A DNA stretch of 30,784 nt from Thermohalobaculum sp964475765 (GTDB lineage Bacteria; Pseudomonadota; Alphaproteobacteria; Rhodobacterales; Rhodobacteraceae). The position numbers and the translations under genes are program-made. Each line of letters begins with the position of its first letter. The stretch's first letter is position 1. Below are positions 6,831 through 15,377 of this stretch, in pieces. Location of the stretch: positions 1-30,784 of the forward strand of contig CAYYZH010000027.1 in assembly GCA_964475765.1 (NCBI GenBank). Reading direction: 5' to 3'. Below the pieces are notes generated by a model. It was not told where the DNA came from. It did not search any database and was given only the letters and a program-made list of their open reading frames with translations.

Positions 6831-8500
6831 ATGCTACGCCGCAACCCTGGGATCTTGCGCTGCACGCGGCCGCAGCGTTGGCTGTGGATCCCGTGGGGCT
6901 CCACGGTGTTTGCCTGCGTGATCGGGCAGGCCCCGTGCGGGACAAGTTTCTCGCGGTTCTGACCGACCTGATCGGGCGGCCCGTGCGCCGTCTGCCAGCG
7001 TCACTTGATGCCCGGGCGCTGTCCCCGTCGCTGGACCTCGGCGAGACCCTGCGCACCGGTCGGGAAGTCCGAACTGCTGGCCTTCTGGAAGAGGCAGCGG
7101 GTGCAGTCCTGATCTTGCCCATGGCAGAGCGGCTTGATGGCGGAACCGCCTCGGCACTGGCCGCGGCAGCAGACACCGGCACCGGGCCTCTGGTGCTGCT
7201 GGACGAAGGGGCGGAGCCGGATGAAACCGCACCGTCTGCGCTGACCGAGCGGCTGGCGATATCGGTCAGTCTTGAAGGGGTCGCGTGGTCCGAGATCACC
7301 GAGCCAGTCCACGCTGATGACGATATCCGAAAGGCCCGGATGCTCCTCGCCCAAGGTATTTCGGACGGGGATGCGCTGGCGGGTCTGACGCAACTGGCGG
7401 GCGCACTGGGGATTGCATCGATGCGGGCGCCGCTGTTGGCGCTGCGCTTGGCTCGGGCGTTGGCCGCGCTGGATGGCGCAAAGGCCATCGGTGAGATGCA
7501 CCTGTCGCTGGCCACACTGATGTGTCTGGCACCGCGCGCAACGATCCTGCCGCAAACCGACGCCGAGGAAGATCCCACCCCGCCGCCGCCCCCCGAAGAC
7601 GAACCGCAGGAACCAAAGGATCAGAAATCCGGCGAGCAGGGTCCGCTGGAAGACCGCGTACTCGAGGCGGTCGCCGCTGCAATGCTGGATCTGAACCTGA
7701 CCGGCGCACGGCAACGGGGCGGCACGACGGCTTCGGGTGCGGGAAACCGCAAGCGCTCGGACAGTCACGGGCGGCCATTGCGGCCCCGCCCCGGCAAGCC
7801 CGAGGGCAAGCGGCTGGATGTATTCTCGACGCTCCTGAACGCAGCGGCCTGGCAGCCTTTGCGTCGCCGCGCTGCCCCGGATCGCGCTGGGTTCATCGTG
7901 GTGCCCGATGACTTCCGGATCAAGCAATATGACCGACCGGGCGAGAGCGTGTTGATCTTTCTGGTCGATGCCTCGGGCTCGCAGGCAGCAGCCCGCATGG
8001 CCGAGGCCAAAGGTGCAGTCGAGATGATGCTGGCTGAAGCGTATCGACGGCGCGAGAAGGTTGCGTTGATCGCCTTTCGTGGGCAGTCCGCCGACCTGAT
8101 CCTGCCGCCAACACGCTCGCTGTTACAGGCCAAGCGGCGCCTCGCGGTGCTGCCCGGCGGCGGGCCGACCCCGCTGGCCACTGCGCTGGTGGCGGGGCGG
8201 GAACTGGCCCTGCAACTAAGACGGCGCGGAACGACCCCGTACCTGATCACGCTGACCGATGGTCGGGGCAATGTGGCCCTGAGCGGCGAACATGGCCGTG
8301 CCGAGGCCAAGGTGGATCAGGCGCTAGCCGCGCGGGCCATAGCAGCGGACCGGTTCACGGCTGCGGTCGTCGACACCGCAAACCGGCCGCAGGCGGATGC
8401 CCGTGCGCTGGCCGATCAAATGGAGGCGGCGTATCTGCCCCTGCCCCGCGCCGATGCGCACGGTATCAGCCGGGTGGTACGCGCGAACCTTGCAGCGTGA
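6827..8500 (+). CDS. bchD: Magnesium chelatase subunit D
   Basis: This 557-aa protein is the D subunit, which bridges the BchI ring and BchH. The N-terminal half is a degenerate AAA+ domain without a usable Walker A motif, normal for BchD. The middle is an acidic proline-rich linker (TPPPPPEDEPQEP near residues 249-261). The C-terminal third is a von Willebrand A domain with the MIDAS motif DASGS at residues 381-385 and a downstream LITLTDGRGN. The start is GTG at 6827, chosen for the 4-nt GTGA overlap with bchI. BchO follows after 10 nt. The length is in the family range. Confidence 0.96.
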   Translation: MNATPQPWDLALHAAAALAVDPVGLHGVCLRDRAGPVRDKFLAVLTDLIGRPVRRLPASLDARALSPSLDLGETLRTGREVRTAGLLEEAAGAVLILPMAERLDGGTASALAAAADTGTGPLVLLDEGAEPDETAPSALTERLAISVSLEGVAWSEITEPVHADDDIRKARMLLAQGISDGDALAGLTQLAGALGIASMRAPLLALRLARALAALDGAKAIGEMHLSLATLMCLAPRATILPQTDAEEDPTPPPPPEDEPQEPKDQKSGEQGPLEDRVLEAVAAAMLDLNLTGARQRGGTTASGAGNRKRSDSHGRPLRPRPGKPEGKRLDVFSTLLNAAAWQPLRRRAAPDRAGFIVVPDDFRIKQYDRPGESVLIFLVDASGSQAAARMAEAKGAVEMMLAEAYRRREKVALIAFRGQSADLILPPTRSLLQAKRRLAVLPGGGPTPLATALVAGRELALQLRRRGTTPYLITLTDGRGNVALSGEHGRAEAKVDQALAARAIAADRFTAAVVDTANRPQADARALADQMEAAYLPLPRADAHGISRVVRANLAA

Positions 8501-8510
8501 GACGGGCGGC

Positions 8511-9392
8511 GTGAGCGGACCGGTTCATCCGGATTGGGACAGCGCCGGGGCCGACTGGCCAAACCGCGAGGCGAGTTTCTTCGAAGAGATCGGGCCTGTC
8601 CGCTGGCATTTGCAGCGCGCGGGCAGAGGTCCTGTGCTGTTGCTGTTGCACGGAACCGGCGCGGCGACCCATAGCTGGCGAGACTTGCTGCCCCTGCTCG
8701 CTGAGCATTTTGACGTAATCGCTCCGGACCTGCCCGGCCACGGATTCACGCGCATTGCCTCGCGGCAACAATGTTCGCTGCCTGCAATGGCGGGAGCGAT
8801 CACTGGTTTAGTGCAGCATCTCGGCGCAAAACCGGATGTGGTCGTAGGGCACTCCGCAGGGGCGGCCATCGCGTTACAGGCGTTGCTTTTTGACGGGTTG
8901 AAGCCGGCCCGAGTGATCGGACTGAACCCCGCGCTCAAACCCTTTCGGGGGCTGGCCGGGGCGATCTTTCCGCCACTGGCGAAGATGCTCGCACTGAACC
9001 CGTTCGTGCCGTGGGCGTTCTCATCGCTGGCGGGCGGGCCCAGCTCGGTCAAGAACCTGATTGACGGAACCGGGTCCAAGATCGACGAGCGGGGTCTCGC
9101 ATTCTACCAGCGCCTGATCGCGCGATCCGATCATGTGGACGGCGCTTTGGCGATGATGGCGCTGTGGTCGTTGGATGCGATGCTCGAGGCGCTGCCCGGA
9201 ATCGACGTCCCCGTAGACCTGATCGTCGGCGAGGGCGACAGGACTATCCCCCCGGAAGAGGCGCTGGAGATCGCGGCGCGCAATCCGGGCATCACAGCAC
9301 ACAGGATCGTCAGCCTCGGGCATCTGATGCACGAGGAAGAACCTCAGCGGTTCGCTGATCTGATCCGAAAGCTGGCGATGAAGGCAGGATAA
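8511..9392 (+). CDS. bchO: Alpha/beta hydrolase BchO, magnesium-chelatase accessory protein
   Basis: This 293-aa alpha/beta hydrolase has the oxyanion-hole region LLLLHGTGAATHSWRDLLP and APDLPGHGFT, the nucleophile elbow GHSAGAA (Ser in GHSAG), and a late His in SLGHLMHEEEPQ that completes the expected triad. BchO is always linked to bchID and is annotated as a putative Mg-chelatase accessory protein; its reaction is not established. The start chosen is GTG at 8511 (VSGPVHPDWDS), 10 nt after the bchD stop, where family similarity begins. Earlier in-frame starts lie inside bchD. It converges with ppsR, with only 11 bp between the stops and no visible terminator. Confidence 0.92.
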   Translation: MSGPVHPDWDSAGADWPNREASFFEEIGPVRWHLQRAGRGPVLLLLHGTGAATHSWRDLLPLLAEHFDVIAPDLPGHGFTRIASRQQCSLPAMAGAITGLVQHLGAKPDVVVGHSAGAAIALQALLFDGLKPARVIGLNPALKPFRGLAGAIFPPLAKMLALNPFVPWAFSSLAGGPSSVKNLIDGTGSKIDERGLAFYQRLIARSDHVDGALAMMALWSLDAMLEALPGIDVPVDLIVGEGDRTIPPEEALEIAARNPGITAHRIVSLGHLMHEEEPQRFADLIRKLAMKAG

Positions 9393-9403
9393 GACGCCGC
9401 GCT

Positions 9404-10795
9404 TCAGCCGTCCTTGTCGAGCAAGCCAAAGCGACGCAACTTGACGTAGAGGCTTTGCCGACTGAGGCCCAGCATCTCGGCGGCGGACGCGCGGTTGTTG
9501 CCGGTCTTCTTCAGCGCAGTCTCAATGCACATCTTTTCGATCTCTTCGGTCGAAGCGCGCACCAACTCCTTGAGCGGCACGGCACCGACAAGGTTCATGA
9601 GATCGGACGAGGCCTTTTGATCCAGCTCGGGCTTGCGCGCGGGGATCTGGTCATAGCGGCTGATGTCGCGCATCACGAAGCCGATGATCGACTTGTGATC
9701 CGCCAGCGCAGCCACAGAAATCTCCACCCGGGTCTCGGACCCGTAGGCTCCGGTCAGCACAGATGAAAACGCCCTGAGCCGTCCATGCTCGCGCGCATTG
9801 GCCGTGATGATGTCCATGTCGACACCGGGGCGGCCCAGGAACCGGGCGAGCGGCTCGCCCTCGGCTTGTGGCATCAGCGCGATCTCGGCCATGCCGAGGA
9901 ACGCGTCATTGCACCAGCTGATCCGCCCCTCGTCATCGGTCAGAACCACCGCGTCTGGAATGCGCGACAGAAGCCCCATCAACTGGTCTTCGATGCCGCC
10001 CGGCCCATCAGTCGCCTGATCGCCGGGAACAATCGTGCACAACACCATCGTCACCTGAGCGGCGCGGAACACCGACAGATTACAGACAACCCGGTACTTG
10101 GACTGCAGGAGATTGGCCTGAAAATCATCGGCCTGCCCGGAGGTGTTCACCGTGTGCAGGGCTTCACGAATGGTCGCGACCTCGCTCTGCGCAAAAAGAT
10201 CTTCGAACTGCTGTCTCTTGAGGTCCTGCGCATCACCGCTGAGAATATCGGCGGCGGCGGCGTTCACATCCTCGATCCGCCCGCTTTCGGCGTCGATCAG
10301 AAGCAGTGCCTCGGACGAGGTCTGAAAGAGCACGCGGTACTGGGTCTCGAGCTGGCGGAGCCGCCCATAGTCTTCGTCGAGCGCGCGTTGGGCTTCGACC
10401 AGGCGGGTCTGGAGCGCCGCAATAGCCCGGATCTCATGCCCGATGAACACGACCGTTTCGCCCGATCCCACCGCGCTATAGCGCACCGGAAACTGGTCCA
10501 TGCCGTCAAGGTCGTGATTGATCTCGCGCTGACGACCACCTTCGCCGGTCTCGTCCACCTTGAGCATCTCGGCAATCTTCGAGCGACACTCCGTCGTCAC
10601 GATATCGGCCATAACTGTGCCGATCAGCGACCGGGGATCGAACCCGCCAGGTGTTTCTAGGTTCCAGACAATATCCAGGATCTTGCCGCGCCGGTCTGTG
10701 ATCACCGCCAGATCCGAGACTGCTGAAACCATCGCAGTGAAGTTGTCGGGCAGGCTTACACTCAGCCCATTTTCATTCAGGAAGTGTGCATTCAT
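9404..10795 (-). CDS. ppsR: Transcriptional repressor PpsR (CrtJ)
   Basis: This 463-aa PAS-HTH repressor controls photosynthesis genes in response to redox, light and heme. An N-terminal domain is followed by a Q-linker helix (about 125-155), two PAS domains (about 155-260 and 270-385), and a Fis-type helix-turn-helix at the C-terminus (TGNNRASAAEMLGLSRQSLY, about 431-450). Cys423, in the EKMCIETALKK helix of the DNA-binding domain, sits where Rhodobacter has its redox-active Cys424. Cys238 and Cys253 lie near the other reported redox cysteine (Cys251). Matching TGT-N12-ACA sites occur in this window. The gene is minus strand, downstream of ppaA by 63 bp, and converges with bchO. No strong Shine-Dalgarno precedes the ATG. 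Confidence 0.96.
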   Translation of the reverse strand: MNAHFLNENGLSVSLPDNFTAMVSAVSDLAVITDRRGKILDIVWNLETPGGFDPRSLIGTVMADIVTTECRSKIAEMLKVDETGEGGRQREINHDLDGMDQFPVRYSAVGSGETVVFIGHEIRAIAALQTRLVEAQRALDEDYGRLRQLETQYRVLFQTSSEALLLIDAESGRIEDVNAAAADILSGDAQDLKRQQFEDLFAQSEVATIREALHTVNTSGQADDFQANLLQSKYRVVCNLSVFRAAQVTMVLCTIVPGDQATDGPGGIEDQLMGLLSRIPDAVVLTDDEGRISWCNDAFLGMAEIALMPQAEGEPLARFLGRPGVDMDIITANAREHGRLRAFSSVLTGAYGSETRVEISVAALADHKSIIGFVMRDISRYDQIPARKPELDQKASSDLMNLVGAVPLKELVRASTEEIEKMCIETALKKTGNNRASAAEMLGLSRQSLYVKLRRFGLLDKDG

Positions 10796-10858
10796 TCGCG
10801 ATGCTCACGCCAAACTCATTCGCTCTCGGGTGCTACGGCAGGGGTCGGTCCAGACAGT

Positions 10859-11698
10859 CTATGACGGTAAGATCAGCGATTGGCAGGCAATGGGCGCGAC
10901 GGTCAGATCGGTCATCACGTCGTCCACGCCCGAAATCTCGACAAAGTCTGGATGCAACTCCGTCACATATCCACCCAACACGATTTTTACATCCGGGCTT
11001 GCTTCGCGCAAGCCCTCTACGGTGTCTTTCAACGCGCTCAATGTGGCACCGCACCCGCCGGAAAGGCCGATCAGCGTATAGTTGCCAGTGCTCGCTGCGG
11101 CGATGAGATCGTCCAGATCGGGCAGGCAGTGCAGATCGACCCGCCAGCCGGCGCGCCGGAAAAACTCGGCCGCCATCGTCACGCCAAGCACGTGGGTCTC
11201 GCCGGGAACGCCAGCAAAGAGCGCCGACATCTCTGCCGGACGTGAAGCTGTGCGTGTCGCATCAGGAATGAACGACGCCCCGACGCTGCGCAGCAGTCCA
11301 TGCAGCCGGGTCGAGCCGAGGGTGACTTCAAGAAAGCCGCAATCGTCCGCGACCCAGCGCTCGCCAAGTCGACGGGCAGCCGGAGCGATCCAGCGCAGGC
11401 AAAGCGCATCGGGCGTCAGGCCGCGATTGCTCAGTGCCATGAAGAAGTCCTGCGGCGCGGCCGGGTCTGCAGACACCAGCGCATCGCAGAAAGTATCAAG
11501 CTCTGTGGTTGTCGGCTGAGAGGCAAAGTCTTCTGACAACAGCGGCTCGAGCACATCATGCGTGCGCGCCAGTCGGGCAGACAGCTTCTCGGTGACAGCC
11601 TGAAGCACCGCTTCGGAAAGCGGCGGCTGAGTGCGATCTCCAAGTGGTCTGGCATCCGGATCGCCCGCTCGGTCGAGCGAACTGTCGTGGCCGTCCAT
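10859..11698 (-). CDS. ppaA: PpaA/AerR cobalamin-binding photosynthesis regulator
   Basis: This 279-aa protein has the layout of PpaA/AerR, the antirepressor partner of PpsR/CrtJ. The helical first half leads to a cobalamin-binding fold in the second half. The B12 motifs are visible: GETHVLG at residues 166-172 (an E-x-H-x-x-G form of DxHxxG, with His169 as the likely cobalt ligand), LIGLSGG at about 209-215, and VLGGYV at 240-245. Trp115 may be the tryptophan that stacks near the cofactor. B12 binding makes the protein a light-sensitive modulator in R. capsulatus. The start at 11698 has GGAGGGAGG just upstream. It is divergent from bchF and precedes ppsR on the same strand, the standard arrangement. 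Confidence 0.93.
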   Translation of the reverse strand: MDGHDSSLDRAGDPDARPLGDRTQPPLSEAVLQAVTEKLSARLARTHDVLEPLLSEDFASQPTTTELDTFCDALVSADPAAPQDFFMALSNRGLTPDALCLRWIAPAARRLGERWVADDCGFLEVTLGSTRLHGLLRSVGASFIPDATRTASRPAEMSALFAGVPGETHVLGVTMAAEFFRRAGWRVDLHCLPDLDDLIAAASTGNYTLIGLSGGCGATLSALKDTVEGLREASPDVKIVLGGYVTELHPDFVEISGVDDVMTDLTVAPIACQSLILPS

Positions 11699-11804
11699 AT
11701 TGCCTCCCTCCGCCGACGCCGACAGGTTCTTTGCCCGTCATGGCCAGCGCGTACGCGGCGTAGCTGTTGTGCAGCTCCTGTATGGAAGCACAGAATCACC
11801 CGAG

Positions 11805-11822
11805 CGTCAAATTGAACTGACA
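11805..11822. promoter_or_regulatory. Degenerate PpsR-like site upstream of ppaA
   Basis: CGTCAAATTGAACTGACA matches TGT-N12-ACA with one mismatch (C for T at position 1) and retains a perfect GTCA-N8-TGAC core. On the minus strand it contains TTGACG, a possible -35 for ppaA. Because the regulator genes ppaA and ppsR lie downstream, this would be an autoregulatory site. Confidence 0.5.
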
Positions 11823-11998
11823 CTCGGCACTCGCCCAAATTCACTCCGCGTGCCGGGATACGTTTTCATCTGGTGGAAACCCAGAAATCCTTGTCCCACA
11901 AGGCAATCTGCGCTGCGTGATTCCTACCATACATGTAGCGGTAGACATATAGGAACATACCAAAAGACAACCATAACGCGTTCGTCAATGAAACAAGA

Positions 11999-12016
11999 CG
12001 TAAGTTTTAATTGACA
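11999..12016. promoter_or_regulatory. Degenerate PpsR-like site upstream of bchF
   Basis: CGTAAGTTTTAATTGACA matches TGT-N12-ACA with the same single mismatch (C at position 1) as the ppaA-side site. Its right half is TTGACA, the candidate -35 of bchF. The pair, 194 bp apart, resembles distant PpsR/CrtJ site pairs described for Rhodobacter bch promoters. Weak sites may need cooperation or AerR. Confidence 0.5.
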
Positions 12017-12040
12017 CTTTTTCCAGCCTGACACTACTCT
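12011..12040 (+). promoter_or_regulatory. Candidate promoter of the bchF operon
   Basis: TTGACA at 12011-12016 and TACTCT at 12035-12040 are 18 bp apart, giving a reasonable sigma-70 promoter about 40 bp before the bchF ATG. TGACACT occurs twice (12012-12018 and 12029-12035). The degenerate PpsR site covers the -35. Confidence 0.5.
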
Positions 12041-12076
12041 CGGAGCCGACCCTTTGGTTCAGGGAGGGACACGATC

Positions 12077-12565
12077 ATGGCCGGGCAGGCATCAAAAACC
12101 CGCCGCTCCGGGCCGCTCTACACCCCGGAACAGCGCCGTCGGCGCGACGACACCTATTGGACGGTGGTTCAGGGCGTTTTGGCCCCGCTGCAATTCGCTG
12201 TTTTCCTGGTCTCGCTGGGCCTTGTGATCCGCTACTTGAATACAGGTGAGGGATTGTGGCTCGCGACCGTCTCGGTCGTCATCAAGACACTGGTCCTCTA
12301 CACCATCATGGTTACAGGCGCGATCTGGGAAAAAATCGTTTTTGGCCAATATCTTCTGGCGCCGGCGTTCTTCTGGGAAGACGTGTTCTCGTTCATCGTG
12401 ATCGCGCTCCACACCGCCTATCTCGTGGCGCTGTTCGCGGGCCTATCACCAGGCCTTCAGATGGGCATCGCCCTTACCGCCTATGTGGCCTACGTCATCA
12501 ACGCCGCGCAGTTCCTTTTGAAGCTGCGCGCAGCGCGTCTTGAGACGCAGGCGGTGGCAGCGTGA
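12077..12565 (+). CDS. bchF: 2-vinyl bacteriochlorophyllide hydratase
   Basis: This 162-aa membrane protein matches BchF, which hydrates the C3 vinyl group of (bacterio)chlorophyllide on the way to bacteriochlorophyll a. After a basic N-terminus with the family motif LYTPEQRRRRD, four hydrophobic segments follow at about residues 31-50, 58-78, 95-115 and 122-143. MVTGAIWEKIVFGQYLLAPAF-like sequence near residues 76-96 is characteristic. A strong Shine-Dalgarno (AGGGAGG) precedes the ATG at 12077. The gene heads the long plus-strand operon and its TGA overlaps the bchN GTG by 4 nt. Confidence 0.95.
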   Translation: MAGQASKTRRSGPLYTPEQRRRRDDTYWTVVQGVLAPLQFAVFLVSLGLVIRYLNTGEGLWLATVSVVIKTLVLYTIMVTGAIWEKIVFGQYLLAPAFFWEDVFSFIVIALHTAYLVALFAGLSPGLQMGIALTAYVAYVINAAQFLLKLRAARLETQAVAA

Positions 12566-13827
12566 ACCGTCCATTCCAGCATAACGGTTGTCAGTCCGCC
12601 CCGATTCTCAAGGAGCGCGGCCAGCGCGAGGTCTTTTGCGGGCTGACGGGAATCATCTGGCTGCATCGCAAAATGCAGGACGCATTCTTTCTGGTCGTTG
12701 GCTCACGCACCTGTGCTCATCTGCTGCAGTCGGCGGCGGGCGTGATGATCTTCGCCGAGCCGCGCTTTGGCACGGCCATCATGGAAGAGAAAGACCTCGC
12801 CGGACTGGCCGACGCCAATGACGAGTTGGATCGCGAAGTCACTCGTCTTCTGGACCGCCGTCCGGAGATCAAGCAGCTGTTCCTCGTGGGATCCTGCCCG
12901 TCCGAGGTCATCAAGCTCGATCTCAGCCGCGCCGCCGAACGGCTGACCAAGCAGCATGCGCCGCATGTCCGGGTGCTCAGCTATTCCGGCAGCGGAATCG
13001 AGACGACGTTTACCCAAGGCGAGGACGCCTGTCTGGCATCCATGGTGTCGGTCCTGCCGAACAGCATGGAAGATCAGCTTCTTCTGGTCGGCGCGTTGCC
13101 CGATGTGGTCGAGGACCAGTTCCTGCGGCTGCTCAGGGGCATGGGGATCAAGAACATCCAGTGCCTGCCCGCCAGCCGTGCGCAAGATCTGTCGGGCGTC
13201 GGGCCGGGCACGCGGTATCTTCTGGCTCAACCTTTCCTTGGCGACACTGCGGGCGAATTGGACCGTCGCGGCGCAAAGCGGATTACAGCGCCGTTCCCGT
13301 TTGGCGAGGAGGGCACAACCGCTTGGCTGCACGCTGCCGCGCGCGCCTTCGGCATTTCGGCCGAGCGGGTCGACGAGGTGATCGCAGCTCCGCGCGCCCG
13401 CGCCCGTGAAGCTGTGGCCAAGGTGGCGGAGACCCTGACCGACAAGTCGATCTTCTTCTTCCCGGACAGCCAGATGGAAATCCCGCTAGCCCGCTTCCTG
13501 ACCCGCGAATGCGGCATGAAGCCGATCGAAGTCGGGGCGCCGTATATTCACACCGAGATCATGGCGCCCGATCTGGCGCTGCTGCCCGAGGGCCCTGTGA
13601 TCTCCGAGGGACAGGATGTTGACCTCCAACTCGACCGCTGCCGGGACGCTGCCCCCGATTTGACCGTCTGCGGGCTTGGCCTTGCCAATCCGCTCGAGGC
13701 CGAGGGTTTGCGCACGAAGTGGGCCATCGAATTGGTCTTCACCCCTGTCCATGGCTACGAGCAGGCCGCCGATCTGGCGGAACTGTTCGCACGTCCCCTG
13801 CGCCGTACAGAAAGGCTGGCCGTATGA
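12562..13827 (+). CDS. bchN: Light-independent protochlorophyllide reductase subunit N
   Basis: This 421-aa subunit pairs with BchB in the nitrogenase-like dark-operative protochlorophyllide reductase, which reduces the C17-C18 double bond. The three cysteines that hold the NB [4Fe-4S] cluster are at exactly the positions known in Rhodobacter: Cys26 (EVFCGLTG), Cys51 (GSRTCAHLLQ) and Cys112 (LVGSCPSEV). The start is GTG at 12562 in a GTGA overlap with bchF, and the TGA overlaps the bchB ATG (ATGA). This reductase is oxygen-sensitive; how an aerobic phototroph protects it is not shown here. Confidence 0.97.
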   Translation: MNRPFQHNGCQSAPILKERGQREVFCGLTGIIWLHRKMQDAFFLVVGSRTCAHLLQSAAGVMIFAEPRFGTAIMEEKDLAGLADANDELDREVTRLLDRRPEIKQLFLVGSCPSEVIKLDLSRAAERLTKQHAPHVRVLSYSGSGIETTFTQGEDACLASMVSVLPNSMEDQLLLVGALPDVVEDQFLRLLRGMGIKNIQCLPASRAQDLSGVGPGTRYLLAQPFLGDTAGELDRRGAKRITAPFPFGEEGTTAWLHAAARAFGISAERVDEVIAAPRARAREAVAKVAETLTDKSIFFFPDSQMEIPLARFLTRECGMKPIEVGAPYIHTEIMAPDLALLPEGPVISEGQDVDLQLDRCRDAAPDLTVCGLGLANPLEAEGLRTKWAIELVFTPVHGYEQAADLAELFARPLRRTERLAV

Positions 13828-15377
13828 AACTGTCGGTTTGGACTTACGAAGGACCGCCCCATGTCGGCGCCATCCGCGTCGCCACCGGCATGAAGGGGCT
13901 GCACTATGTGCTGCACGCGCCGCAGGGCGACACCTATGCGGACCTCTTGTTCACGATGATCGAGCGGCGTGGCCATCGCCCGCCGGTTTCCTACACGACC
14001 TTTCAGGCGCGCGATTTAGGCGCAGACACAGCGACATTGTTCAAGGACGCCTGCCAGGACGCGCATGACCGGTTCCGCCCGCAGGCGATGATCGTCGGCG
14101 CCTCCTGTACTGCCGAATTGATCCAGGACGATCCCGGAGGGCTGGCGAAGGCGCTGAACCTGCCGGTGCCGACCATTCCGCTGGAGCTGCCGTCCTACCA
14201 GCGGCGCGAGAATTGGGGCGCGTCCGAGACATTCTACCAGATCGTGCGCACGCTGACCGAGCCGATGGAACGCACGGAGCGGATCTCGTGCAACATCCTC
14301 GGTCCAACGGCGCTCGGGTTCCGCCACCGCGATGACGTCACCGAAATCACGCGCCTGCTGAACCGCATGAACATCGACGTCAATGTCGTGGCGCCGATGG
14401 ACGCGATGCCCACCGACATCAAGCGGTTGGGGGCAGCCCATTTCAACGTGGTGCTTTATCCCGAGACCGCCGATGTCGCCGCGCGTTGGCTGGAGAAGAA
14501 TCTGGGCCAGCCTCGCACAACCGTTGTTCCCATCGGGGTGGGGGCAACACGCGATTTTGTCGAAGAGATCAGCCGCATCCTTGGCCGCACGGTCCTGACG
14601 GACGAGACCGAACTGCGCCTGCCGTGGTGGTCGCGGTCGGTCGACTCGACTTACCTGACCGGCAAACGCGTCTTCATCTTCGGCGATGCCACCCATGCCG
14701 TTGCGATGGCCCGCGTGGCCGCCGAGGAGATGGGCTTCGAGGTGGTCGGGCTCGGTTGCTACAATCGCGAATTCGCCCGCGAGGTGCGTGAGGCCGCGAA
14801 GCGATACGGTGTCGAGCCGTTAATCACAGACGACTACCTCGACGTTGAGGCCGCCATCACCGCGGCCCAACCCGAGATGATCATGGGCACCCAGATGGAG
14901 CGCCATATCGGCAAGCGTCTGGGCATTCCCTGTGCCGTCATCTCCGCGCCTGTGCATGTGCAGGACTTCCCCGCCCGCTACTCGCCCGTCATGGGGTGGG
15001 AGGGCGCGAATGTCCTTTTCGATACGCTGATCCACCCGCTGGTCATGGGGCTGGAGGAGCACCTGCTCACCATGTTCCGCGAGGATTTCGAGTTCCACGA
15101 CTCCGCAGGTCCCTCGCATCTTGGTCATGGCACGTCGCGCCCGGAGGCACCCGCGCCAGCACCGCAGCAACAGGCCCCTGCGCCCGAAGAAGTGGCCGCC
15201 GCCAACCTCACCGGCGAGCCGACATGGGCGCCGGAAGCGGAACAGGAACTGCGCAAAGTGCCGTTCTTCGTCCGCGGCAAGGCACGCAAGAACACCGAAC
15301 AATACGCCGCCGATCAGGGCCGCGCCGTGATAGATGTCGAGACGCTCTACGATGCTAAAGCGCACTTCGCCCGCTGA
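13824..15377 (+). CDS. bchB: Light-independent protochlorophyllide reductase subunit B
   Basis: This 517-aa subunit of the dark-operative reductase provides the fourth ligand of the NB cluster, the unusual aspartate Asp36, seen here in HAPQGDTYAD at residue 36. The N-terminus MKLSVWTYEGPPHVGAIRVA is typical. A proline/alanine-rich linker (about 435-460) separates the catalytic part from a small C-terminal domain (about 470-517), as in other BchB proteins. The ATG at 13824 overlaps the bchN stop by 4 nt. The 3' end overlaps bchH by 26 nt. The substrate is protochlorophyllide and electrons come from BchL. Confidence 0.97.
   Translation: MKLSVWTYEGPPHVGAIRVATGMKGLHYVLHAPQGDTYADLLFTMIERRGHRPPVSYTTFQARDLGADTATLFKDACQDAHDRFRPQAMIVGASCTAELIQDDPGGLAKALNLPVPTIPLELPSYQRRENWGASETFYQIVRTLTEPMERTERISCNILGPTALGFRHRDDVTEITRLLNRMNIDVNVVAPMDAMPTDIKRLGAAHFNVVLYPETADVAARWLEKNLGQPRTTVVPIGVGATRDFVEEISRILGRTVLTDETELRLPWWSRSVDSTYLTGKRVFIFGDATHAVAMARVAAEEMGFEVVGLGCYNREFAREVREAAKRYGVEPLITDDYLDVEAAITAAQPEMIMGTQMERHIGKRLGIPCAVISAPVHVQDFPARYSPVMGWEGANVLFDTLIHPLVMGLEEHLLTMFREDFEFHDSAGPSHLGHGTSRPEAPAPAPQQQAPAPEEVAAANLTGEPTWAPEAEQELRKVPFFVRGKARKNTEQYAADQGRAVIDVETLYDAKAHFAR

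Larger units (their letters stand above)
11699..12076. promoter_or_regulatory. 378-bp divergent regulatory region between ppaA and bchF
   Basis: No gene is visible here. The region holds two degenerate PpsR-like palindromes (11805-11822 and 11999-12016), a candidate bchF promoter (12011-12040), a CCTTGT-CCC-ACAAGG inverted repeat (11889-11903), and a TACATGTA palindrome (11930-11937) flanked by CTACC/GGTAG arms (11924-11944). The stretch 11840-12020 is more AT-rich than the surrounding genes. It should control ppaA-ppsR leftward and the long bchF operon rightward. Confidence 0.7.

Noticed and set aside
9393..9403. Terminator between convergent bchO and ppsR
   Set aside because: Only 11 bases lie between the stops and no hairpin with a T tract is visible there.
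11779..11792. TGT-N8-ACA upstream of ppaA considered as a PpsR site; also 11934-11947
   Set aside because: Spacing of 8 does not fit the PpsR consensus, and the flanks show no extended symmetry.
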